Source: Paenibacillus sp. | Lineage (GTDB): Bacteria > Bacillota > Bacilli > Paenibacillales > Paenibacillaceae | Assembly: GCA_029256665.1 (NCBI GenBank) | Contig: JAQSXN010000166.1 | Coordinates: forward strand, 1-7,638 | Reading direction: 5' to 3' | DNA length: 7,638 bases | Part shown: positions 1-6,226 of the stretch, piece after piece | Numbering within the stretch: position 1 is the first letter of the stretch | Layout: each line of letters begins with the position of its first letter | Program-made: the position numbers and the translations under genes | Notes under the pieces: generated by a model | What the model saw: the letters and a program-made list of their open reading frames with translations, nothing else | The model's database searches: none | Told to the model about the DNA's origin: nothing

Positions 1-5
1 CGATT

Positions 6-1352
6 TCACTCCTTGCGTTTTAATTTTGCCTTGATCGACTTTGTTAGAAAGCGCAAATCTTCCCGTTGGAAGAGCATAGCCCCGAGCTTGATCCGAAATA
101 CAATCCGCATCGACAGCAGCGTGACGGCAAGCCTGATCCAAGCTCCGATGAGCAAGGCCGCGGCAATGCCGTTCAAGCCGAACGACGGGACGAGCGCGAA
201 AAACAATCCGATCGTCGCGGCCAGCGCGATAATCTGCCGGATCAACACCAATCCCGGCCTGCCCATCGCGTTAAACGCCGAGGCCAGTATCCACGCTCCG
301 CCTCCGACGATGCATTCCGCGGACAAGAGGTAAAAGGCCGTGCTTGCATCCAGAAACTGTTCGCCGAACAACAAACCAACCAGCGTGCGGCCGATCAGCA
401 TGCAAGGCACTGCGGCGATCGACATAAGCAGCATGGTCAGCCGAAAGGCCCGTCCGACCGTCGCCAGTATGACTCCGTTGTCCTGCCCCGTCACCTTGGG
501 GAAAACGACGCTCGTAATGGCCGTCTGGACGACGTTAAACACGCGGGACAACGCGTATACGACCGTATAGAGTCCCAGCTCTCTGGCCGATAGCATCGAC
601 AGAATAACTAGCTTGTCGAACTGGGCGTACAAGGTGCCCAGCAGCTCCACCCCGAACACCTTGCTTCCGTAGCCCAGCAGCGCTTTGGCTGCTAACCGGT
701 CCCGCAGCCCTTGCAGCCAGTTCACCTTAAGCGACTCGCGCAGACTGTAGAACGCAGCAGCGACGACCGCAGCGCTGGTGGCCAAGAACACGCCTGCCGC
801 GGAAGTCAGCGACAGGTCGCCTGCAGCCCAGAGGGCAAGCAGCCCCGCAAAATTCAGGAGCGGCACGTACAGACGCACGCCGTTGTAAACCTTGAAACGT
901 CCGATGCTTTGCGCAAGCGCGGAAAGCAGGTTGATCGCCAGCAGAATGGGCAGCATGCCGACGGCATACCATCTGGCGGCGGCAATGACCGGCTCGGGAT
1001 AACCGCCAAGCCAGTTCGGCATGAAGATCCATGCGATGCATCCCGTAATGGCCGCGACGGGCACCTGGAACAGGAATCCCGTCCGGATGAGCTCGGATCC
1101 CTTGCCCGCATTCCGCTTTACATTATAGATAAGCGAAGTCGGGAGGCCGAAGGACACGATGCCCGCGAGCAGCGTCGGCCATAACAGAATGGCCGAGAAC
1201 TCTCCTTTGCCAACGACGCCGAACATTCGCGCCGTCGCGATGGAAGTCAGCGTGGTAAGGACCATGACGAGAAGATTCGTTGCGCTCGTGCGAAGAATCG
1301 TTCCCGCAAGTCCGCCCGCTTTCCATGTTTTATGAATCGCCAGTTGTGACAT
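6..1352 (-). CDS. wzx: Wzx-like polysaccharide repeat-unit flippase (MOP/MATE superfamily)
   Basis: This 448-residue membrane protein has about 12 to 14 hydrophobic segments in the pattern of the polysaccharide-specific transporters. The N-terminus is diagnostic in style: ILRTSATNLLVMVLTTLTSIATARMFGVVGKGEFS (19-53; given as span, key residues N26, R42, G45, G48-G50). FGLPTSLIYNVKRN (68-81), FGVELLGTLYAQFDKLVI (233-250), ELGLYTVVYALSRVFN (258-273), VFPKV (283-287) and AFNAMGRPGL (359-368) are further Wzx-like landmarks. The protein would flip the undecaprenyl-diphosphate-linked repeat unit to the outer face. The ATG at 1352 lies 8 bases after the preceding stop and follows GAGGG with 5 bases spacing; a longer reading from 1583 would overlap the family 2 transferase by more than 200 bases and is not supported. 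The C-terminal tail (about 428-448) is basic. Transport substrate is inferred from context only. Confidence 0.85.
   Translation of the reverse strand: MSQLAIHKTWKAGGLAGTILRTSATNLLVMVLTTLTSIATARMFGVVGKGEFSAILLWPTLLAGIVSFGLPTSLIYNVKRNAGKGSELIRTGFLFQVPVAAITGCIAWIFMPNWLGGYPEPVIAAARWYAVGMLPILLAINLLSALAQSIGRFKVYNGVRLYVPLLNFAGLLALWAAGDLSLTSAAGVFLATSAAVVAAAFYSLRESLKVNWLQGLRDRLAAKALLGYGSKVFGVELLGTLYAQFDKLVILSMLSARELGLYTVVYALSRVFNVVQTAITSVVFPKVTGQDNGVILATVGRAFRLTMLLMSIAAVPCMLIGRTLVGLLFGEQFLDASTAFYLLSAECIVGGGAWILASAFNAMGRPGLVLIRQIIALAATIGLFFALVPSFGLNGIAAALLIGAWIRLAVTLLSMRIVFRIKLGAMLFQREDLRFLTKSIKAKLKRKE
9..14 (-). promoter_or_regulatory. Ribosome binding site for a gene starting beyond the left edge
   Basis: AAGGAG on the minus strand lies within the last codons of the flippase gene and touches its TGA stop (8-6). 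The spacing leaves 8 bases to the window edge, so a start codon immediately beyond it would be ideally placed. This suggests that the operon continues, but the start codon itself is not visible. Confidence 0.5.
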
Positions 1353-1360
1353 CGCGTCCC

Positions 1361-2260
1361 TCAGCTCCTGCCGCCGTAACGCAGGATGCCCACCAGCGAA
1401 CCGTTGCGATAGCAAATATGAACAAGCTGCCTGATAAAGGCTTTGGGCCGAAAGACGGCCGGCAGCATCGTGACTACGGCTTGCAGCAGCCTGATGATAT
1501 GCTTCGCGACGGCGAAGACGCTGGTATCCTCGCGCCTGACGGCATCGCTGACTCCCTGCCAGAACATGCGCTTCAGGAACCACTTCCGGGTGGCGCGTTC
1601 TTTAGAGATTTTGTGATGCACGCAGCCGTGCGGCGTGTAATAGACCTTATGGCTTCGCCGCAGCCGCGCGATCAGCTCGCTCTCCTCGCTGGACAGCAGC
1701 TTGCCGCCTTTCCGGCCAAGATCCTCCCGGAATCCGCCGAGATCGAGGAAGAGCTTCCGCCGGAACGCGACATTAGCGCCGTACGGAATGGATGGCGCCT
1801 CCATTTCGGTCACGGTTCGGGAAAAATCCAGAATCGTGAATACCGAGCGATGCTCCTCCGGTATCCATTCGGGCTCTTCGCTCTCCCATACGGGATCGAT
1901 CCTTCCTCCGACGCAGCCGATGGCAGAATCGCTTTCGAATACGTCCACGATCGCTCCCATCCAGCCCGGCAACGCCAGCGCGTCGTCGTCGAGAAACAGA
2001 ATGTAATCTCCCTTGGCCTCCCGGATCGCCCGGTTGCGCGCAACCGACAACCCGAGTTCCTGCTCGTACACGTATCTCACCTTGCTGCCATAGCGCTCCT
2101 GCAAAGCTTTTACCGCGGCCGCCGTGTCGTCGGTCGATCGGTTATCCACGACAATGATTTCAAAGTCGCCTTGAATCTCGTTGGCGGCCATGACGCTCTC
2201 CACCGCTTCCGTCGTATCTTTGGCTCTGTTATGCGTACAGATCGCGACTGATACCTTCAT
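1361..2260 (-). CDS. Family 2 (GT-A fold) glycosyltransferase
   Basis: This 299-residue protein starts VSVAICTHNRAKDTTEAVES (3-22), the characteristic GT2 opening, with the uracil/ribose-contacting DNRSTDDT at 39-46. GLSVARNRAIREAKGDYILF (70-89) leads into the metal-binding DXD-type cluster at D91, D92 and D93. GANVAFRRKLFLDLGGFRE (161-179) and SSEESELIARL (190-200) are the acceptor-side motif and the usual ED/EE-containing catalytic base segment (E192, E193), followed by the YYTPHGCVHH stretch (207-216). The family inverts configuration and uses a nucleotide-sugar donor with a divalent metal. The C-terminal 80 residues are basic with a hydrophobic helix (about 253-270), consistent with peripheral membrane attachment. 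An AAGGGG ribosome binding site lies before the ATG at 2260, inside the tail of the preceding gene. It is the only GT-A enzyme in the window. Confidence 0.9.
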   Translation of the reverse strand: MKVSVAICTHNRAKDTTEAVESVMAANEIQGDFEIIVVDNRSTDDTAAAVKALQERYGSKVRYVYEQELGLSVARNRAIREAKGDYILFLDDDALALPGWMGAIVDVFESDSAIGCVGGRIDPVWESEEPEWIPEEHRSVFTILDFSRTVTEMEAPSIPYGANVAFRRKLFLDLGGFREDLGRKGGKLLSSEESELIARLRRSHKVYYTPHGCVHHKISKERATRKWFLKRMFWQGVSDAVRREDTSVFAVAKHIIRLLQAVVTMLPAVFRPKAFIRQLVHICYRNGSLVGILRYGGRS

Positions 2261-2263
2261 CGT

Positions 2264-3337
2264 TCAACCCCTTCCCGCGTACACGAGTTCCGTCTTGCGC
2301 GCGATGACGTCCCAATCGAGCTCTCGCAAAGCCTCTTCGTAATTGGGCGATCTGCGCTGCCGCTTGAGCATTCTCGCTTCCTCCAGGGCAAGCGCGAGGC
2401 CGCCGCCCGCGCGCGGGTCGTATCTGACGGCCATATGCTCGAGGAAATAATCGTCGATAAATTCATTGTCCGGCATCACGACCAGCTTCCTGAACGTTAG
2501 GCCGAGAATCGCGGAGCCCGACGTCGTAATTTCCTTGTACGGCAGCACGAGCGCATCGGCGGCGTTCAGCAGATCCGCCACCTCCTCGTCCGGTATGAAG
2601 CCGGCCATCACAATGATGCCTTCCTCTTGCCGAAGTCCTTGCAGATAATGCTCCAGCTCCGCGTCCGCTTTGCCGGCGATAATAAGATGCGTGCGGCCCG
2701 TCCGGACCGCGCGGAACGCCTCGACCAGGTCGTCGACGCCCTTGTATGGCTTGATCGCGCCAAGAAACAAGAACACGTCGTCGTCACCGCCGATGCCGAG
2801 CTGCTCCCGGACGCGCCGCCCCTGGGGCTTGTACACGTCCAGATAATGGCCGTGCTTCACCACGTGCAGCTTATGCTCCGGAACCCCGAATTCGTTCATG
2901 ACCTTGCGCTTGATCGATTCCGATGCGACGATCAAGCCCGTACAGAACCGGCAGATCAGCCTCCGCATGAACCGTTCGGCGCCTCGGCGCTTGGAATCGT
3001 GCGGATACAAATTATGGATGGTCCAGACGAGGCCGATCCCTCGCAAGCGCATATAAGTCAAGGTGCAGATCAGGATGATCGACTTTACGATCGACACGAC
3101 CGGATTCCCGTGCCGATAGGCATGATGGAACCAATGGACGTGAACGATGTCGCCGCCCCTCGCCTTGCCGACCTTCAACATGAACTTGCCATGGCTCAAA
3201 TCCTCGATCTGGAGCCCGGCGTCCGTGAGCGCATCCGTCAATAGATTGTTGTATACGTTAAGTCCGCTTGTTCTCGGCCACATCCATACTTTCTTCGGCC
3301 TCTTCTCCACTGCGCCGGCCATTCGCACATGATTCAT
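2264..3337 (-). CDS. GT-B fold glycosyltransferase with TSGS donor-site loop
   Basis: This 357-residue enzyme begins at the ATG at 3337, behind an AAAAGGAAGGA purine run and 10 bases after the acyltransferase stop; an ATG five codons later is possible. KKVWMWPRTSGLNVYNNLL (15-33) is the first strand and loop. DIVHVHWFHH (63-72), VWTIHNLYPHD (104-114) and LIVASESIK (135-143) mark the acceptor domain, and VVKHGHYLDVY (159-169) the linker. FLFLGAIKPYKGVDDLVEAF (189-208) opens the donor domain, followed by LIIAGK (218-223), FIPDEEVADLLNAADALVLPY (247-267) and EITTSGSAILGLTFRKLVVMPD (269-290). The first Glu of EX7E is E269, but the second position is Ile277; the TSGS form is frequent in bacterial exopolysaccharide transferases, some of them assigned to mannosyl or glucuronosyl transfer. 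The specific sugar cannot be deduced here. It ends 3 bases before the next start. Confidence 0.86.
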   Translation of the reverse strand: MNHVRMAGAVEKRPKKVWMWPRTSGLNVYNNLLTDALTDAGLQIEDLSHGKFMLKVGKARGGDIVHVHWFHHAYRHGNPVVSIVKSIILICTLTYMRLRGIGLVWTIHNLYPHDSKRRGAERFMRRLICRFCTGLIVASESIKRKVMNEFGVPEHKLHVVKHGHYLDVYKPQGRRVREQLGIGGDDDVFLFLGAIKPYKGVDDLVEAFRAVRTGRTHLIIAGKADAELEHYLQGLRQEEGIIVMAGFIPDEEVADLLNAADALVLPYKEITTSGSAILGLTFRKLVVMPDNEFIDDYFLEHMAVRYDPRAGGGLALALEEARMLKRQRRSPNYEEALRELDWDVIARKTELVYAGRG

Positions 3338-3347
3338 TCCTTCCTTT

Positions 3348-3920
3348 TCAGTTGTATCTGCGGATCCAATCCTGCGGCACGTCGATTTCCCTCAGCGCTT
3401 TGGCCGGGGTCCCTCCTGCCAGGACGGCGGGAGGGATATCCCTTGTCACGATGCTGCCGGCGGCAACGACCGCGCCGCTGCCGATGCTGACCCCGGGCAG
3501 GATGACGGCGCCTCTGCCGACCCACACGTTGTCGCCGATGACGATCGGCTTCGCGGTGCCATGGTCCTGCGCGTCGACCGGATGGAAATTCGTATCGATC
3601 ATGTTCACCATGGGGCCGATAATCGTATGGCTGCCGATCGTAATGGATGACGTGCAGCCGATATCGAGCCCGTAATTAAAGAACACGTTGTCGCCGATGG
3701 TCAATCGCGCGCCCTTGCTTACCGAAACCGAGGATGGGAACGGTTTGGCGTGAAAGGAGACGTTCCGGCCGATGATGAGCTCGCCTTTGTTCTTCAGGCG
3801 CAGCTTGCCGGCGATGCGGGACAGCCGTCCGGCCGAGCTGGCTTTCAGCGGCAGCACCGCCGCCCCTTTCAGCACGGCCAGCGCCTTTTCGAGACTAAAT
3901 GAAGCAGGGGTTACGCTCAT
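3348..3920 (-). CDS. Hexapeptide-repeat O-acyltransferase (probable O-acetyltransferase, LbH family)
   Basis: With the start at 3920 the protein has 190 residues, usual for the maltose/galactoside acetyltransferase-like group. A left-handed beta helix is visible as isoleucine/valine-led hexapeptide steps: ELIIGRNVSF (47-56), ARLTIGDNVFFNYGLDIG (71-88), SSITIGSHTIIGP (91-103), then KPIVIGDNVWVGRGAVILPG (124-143) and VSIGSGAVVAAGSIVTRDI (144-162). NFHPVDAQ (111-118) holds the expected catalytic base, His113, and GGTPAKALREI (169-179) is the conserved C-terminal closure. Family members transfer acetyl from acetyl-CoA to a sugar hydroxyl as trimers in the cytoplasm. Placed between glycosyltransferases, it probably acylates one sugar of the repeat unit or a precursor. 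About 45 N-terminal residues before the helix are basic and partly hydrophobic (EKALAVLKGAAVLPLK, 11-26) and may pack on the membrane. The acyl group and target are inferred, not seen. Confidence 0.88.
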   Translation of the reverse strand: MSVTPASFSLEKALAVLKGAAVLPLKASSAGRLSRIAGKLRLKNKGELIIGRNVSFHAKPFPSSVSVSKGARLTIGDNVFFNYGLDIGCTSSITIGSHTIIGPMVNMIDTNFHPVDAQDHGTAKPIVIGDNVWVGRGAVILPGVSIGSGAVVAAGSIVTRDIPPAVLAGGTPAKALREIDVPQDWIRRYN

Positions 3921-3926
3921 AACGCC

Positions 3927-3932
3927 ATCACC
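3927..3932 (-). promoter_or_regulatory. Ribosome binding site overlapping a stop codon, for the acyltransferase
   Basis: GGTGAT on the minus strand matches the 3' part of the extended Shine-Dalgarno sequence and stands 6 bases before the ATG at 3920-3918. It contains the TGA of the preceding glycosyltransferase (3930-3928), implying coupled translation. It favours the start at 3920 over the in-frame ATG at 3968, which would add 16 polar residues. Confidence 0.5.
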
Positions 3933-5055
3933 CTGCCGTTCCCGGAAGCCTGATCGCGGCAGGCTCAAGCATGCCCTGATACATATGCTCCACCTTACGC
4001 GCGATGGCGCCCATGTTGAACTCTTTCATTACGCCGTTATAGCCTCTGGCGGCCAACTCCTCGTGGTCGACCTCTCCGTCGTAGACGCCGCGAATCGCTT
4101 CGTACAACGCCTCGGCGTCACCGTCCCGCACCACGAGACCGCCGCTTGTCTGCTCGATGATCTCCGGCGCGCCTCCCGAATTCGCCACGATGACCGGAGT
4201 GCCCATCAGCATGGATTCGATGATGACGCGGCCGAACGGCTCGTTCAGCGAGAAGTTGACGGTCAAATCGCATTCGCCCATCATTTCCAGCGGCTTGCTG
4301 GTATGTCCGCAAAATTCGACGTTATGTTCCAGACCGTATTCGATGACCTTGCGAATCAGATTGTCATAGTAGAGGTCCGAACCGTCTATGGACGCGTCTC
4401 CTACGATCAAGAGCTTCCAGTCGTTCCGCCCGCTCTCCGACAATCGGGCGACCGCGTCGATGACCAGATCGTACCGTTTCCACTCCACGATCCGGCCGAA
4501 CGTTCCGATGACCAATTTCCCGTCATCCATGAACGCCCTGCTTCTGCGGCCAAGCGCAAGTCTGGGATCCACGCCGTTGTAAATCACGTTTTTGTTGCTC
4601 CCCTCGATGGAACCCGCCACGAACTTCGAAATGCAGATCACTTGATCGAAGAAACGCGGCAGCACGCGGTTGAACATCCGAAGATGGGTATGGTCGCGAT
4701 GATGCCACACGCGCTTGCAAGGCGACAAGAACTTGAGCGGGCCTACGTACCATGGAGCCCGCCAACCATTGGCATGCACGATATCGATGCCGTATTCTCT
4801 GACAATCGACCTCATTCGGAGCACCGTCTCCAAGTAACCGAAGCCCAGCCTCTTCTTGATGCTGCCCAAGCTAAGCGGGATATGGACAAACTCGGTCGCG
4901 ATTTCTCCTAGATAGGACGCATTGCCTGGACAGATCAAATGAATGCGGTATTGCGATGTATCGATGTAGTTGATGAGATGGACCAAGCTTTGCTCGGCCC
5001 CTCCCTTCTTATCCGCGTGCGTCACGAATAGAACGTTGATGAGTTGCCTTGCCAT
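3928..5055 (-). CDS. GT4 family glycosyltransferase with canonical EX7E motif
   Basis: This 375-residue enzyme is a textbook retaining GT-B glycosyltransferase. Residues 7-24 (NVLFVTHADKKGGAEQSL) form the first beta strand and the glycine-rich loop; DIVHANGW (91-98), CISKFVAGSI (141-150) and NVIYNGVD (156-163) are standard GT4 landmarks. The donor domain starts at LVIGTFGRIVEWKRYDLVID (181-200), with the donor-phosphate contacts expected at Arg188 and Lys193. NEPFGRVIIESMLMGTPVI (271-289) carries both catalytic-site glutamates, E272 and E280, in an intact EX7E. The following GGAPEII (294-300) is the nucleotide-binding turn. Its length is typical for GT4. It overlaps the preceding gene by 47 bases and ends 7 bases before the acyltransferase start, so it is probably co-translated with both. 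It would add a sugar to the lipid-linked repeat unit at the inner membrane face; the sugar is unknown. Confidence 0.9.
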   Translation of the reverse strand: MARQLINVLFVTHADKKGGAEQSLVHLINYIDTSQYRIHLICPGNASYLGEIATEFVHIPLSLGSIKKRLGFGYLETVLRMRSIVREYGIDIVHANGWRAPWYVGPLKFLSPCKRVWHHRDHTHLRMFNRVLPRFFDQVICISKFVAGSIEGSNKNVIYNGVDPRLALGRRSRAFMDDGKLVIGTFGRIVEWKRYDLVIDAVARLSESGRNDWKLLIVGDASIDGSDLYYDNLIRKVIEYGLEHNVEFCGHTSKPLEMMGECDLTVNFSLNEPFGRVIIESMLMGTPVIVANSGGAPEIIEQTSGGLVVRDGDAEALYEAIRGVYDGEVDHEELAARGYNGVMKEFNMGAIARKVEHMYQGMLEPAAIRLPGTAG

Positions 5056-6226
5056 CGGCCGTCCCCCATTCTTCGGTAATTGGTCGGTCAAGGAGGCGGA
5101 AATACGTTCTGAGCGCCTCCTTATGGTTGTAGCGATCCCGGATGAATTGCTGCGAAGCATCCAGCAGCGATTCCGCCGCGGCAGGATTCAAGAGCAGCTC
5201 CTTCACGGCCCGCATGAATGCGTCCGCTTCGTCCGCAACCCGGATATGCGATCCGTCCTGAAGTCCCGTGCCTTCGCAGCCTACCGTCGTCGATACGACG
5301 GGCAAGCCGTTTTGGATCGCTTCGATGGTCTTCAGCTTGACGCCCGCGCCGTTGCGCATGGGATTGACGAACACGTATCCCGCGGCATAAATGTCATCCA
5401 AGCTCTCCGGCGTATCATGCACATCTACCTGCGCCAGATCATAGCTGTTCAGCCATTCGACTCCCTTCCCTCTGCTGTTGCCCGCGATGACGAATCGGTA
5501 ACCCGGGACGTCCAGCAGCTTCGGATGAATACACTCGAGATACCAGCGAATCGCCTCCCTGTTATTAGGCATAAAGAGCGAACCGATGAATACGACTTGC
5601 CGAGCCCCGAACGCGCTTCTGGCGAACGTCTCCCTCGTGAGCGGAGGCGGCAGGAACAGGCTTGACTTCGCCGGATGCTGCCGCGCGAAGCTTTCATGCT
5701 CCTTGCTGGAGATGAACAGGTATTTGTCGATGCGCCTCGCGAGCTTCCTCTGCAGTCCTGCGAATTTCAAGCTTTCGAGCGAGTAGTACAGCTTGTGCAG
5801 TACATGGTCCGTACTTCTGGCCAGCGACTTGAAATAAGCGGACTCGTCGTTATGGACGCGCAGAATCGCCCGCTCGGCGCGTATGGATGGATTATCCAGA
5901 ACGGGAACCACGTAATCCCCTTCCAGCAGCACGTAGTCGTACTCGCGCTCCAGCCGCACGTTCCGCAGCGCGTTTCTTGAGCGGACTTGCAGAGGCTCCG
6001 GCATCAGCAGGTCGAGCGGCGAGCTTTTTCGATCGCATAATTTGATATCGTTCACCCATGCCTTCACCGCTCTGCAATCCGACTCGGTTGGCTGATGTTT
6101 GCCGCAAACGAGCAAGTCGATCTTCCAGCCCAGCTCGGCAAGCGCCAAAATCCGTCCCCACGTATCCACCCTGCCGCCATGGTCGGCCGGATACGGGAAA
6201 TCGTTGCATACGACGAGAATGTTCAT
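5009..6226 (-). CDS. GT-B fold glycosyltransferase (GT4-like, Glyco_trans_1_4 type)
   Basis: This 405-residue cytoplasmic enzyme has a GT-B layout. The N-terminal acceptor domain opens with MNILVVCNDFPYPADHGGR (1-19), where the HGG is the usual glycine loop near the donor phosphate. RVHNDESAYF (123-132) and KYLFISSKEHE (168-178) are typical of the subfamily. The donor domain begins at VVFIGSLFMPNNREAIRWYL (211-230), followed by RFVIAGN (244-250), FVNPMRNGAGVKLKTIEAI (286-304) and GLPVVSTTVGCEG (307-319). The second Glu of the GT4 EX7E motif is present (E302); the first position is Ala294, and Lys297 and Lys299 stand nearby, a variant common in this subfamily. It should transfer a sugar from a nucleotide donor to a lipid-linked intermediate; donor and linkage cannot be read. 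The last 47 bases overlap the next gene in another frame. The tail after about residue 385 is polar and probably dispensable. Confidence 0.85.
   Translation of the reverse strand: MNILVVCNDFPYPADHGGRVDTWGRILALAELGWKIDLLVCGKHQPTESDCRAVKAWVNDIKLCDRKSSPLDLLMPEPLQVRSRNALRNVRLEREYDYVLLEGDYVVPVLDNPSIRAERAILRVHNDESAYFKSLARSTDHVLHKLYYSLESLKFAGLQRKLARRIDKYLFISSKEHESFARQHPAKSSLFLPPPLTRETFARSAFGARQVVFIGSLFMPNNREAIRWYLECIHPKLLDVPGYRFVIAGNSRGKGVEWLNSYDLAQVDVHDTPESLDDIYAAGYVFVNPMRNGAGVKLKTIEAIQNGLPVVSTTVGCEGTGLQDGSHIRVADEADAFMRAVKELLLNPAAAESLLDASQQFIRDRYNHKEALRTYFRLLDRPITEEWGTADGKATHQRSIRDARG
5062..5067 (-). promoter_or_regulatory. Ribosome binding site for the second glycosyltransferase, inside the preceding gene
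   Basis: GGGGGA on the minus strand stands 6 bases before the ATG at 5055-5053. It is a moderate rather than ideal match to the Shine-Dalgarno core. It lies within the coding end of the preceding glycosyltransferase and supports a start at 5055 over an in-frame ATG at 5160, which would add 35 residues with no family resemblance. Confidence 0.5.

Noticed and set aside
1353..1583. N-terminal extension of the flippase by 77 codons
   Set aside because: The extension is Arg/Gln/Ala-rich, has no transporter resemblance and overlaps the family 2 transferase; the ATG at 1352 has a good ribosome binding site and family-like spacing.
1280..2251. Plus-strand open frame of 323 codons opposite the family 2 glycosyltransferase
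   Set aside because: It is an antisense shadow of a gene with clear GT2 motifs and a ribosome binding site; no domain or credible start signal supports it.
2627..3244. Plus-strand open frame of 205 codons opposite the third GT-B transferase
   Set aside because: It has the same character as the other antisense frames: it lies wholly within a motif-rich gene and looks like no known family.
3338..3347. Possible promoter or terminator between the acyltransferase and the third GT-B gene
   Set aside because: Only 10 bases separate the genes and they are filled by a purine-rich ribosome binding site; no hairpin or T-run is present.
3772..4911. Plus-strand open frame of 379 codons opposite the acyltransferase and second GT4 gene
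   Set aside because: It runs antisense to two strongly supported enzymes, shows no recognisable domain and has a composition rich in His, Arg, Asp and Pro typical of the mirror frame of GC-rich genes.
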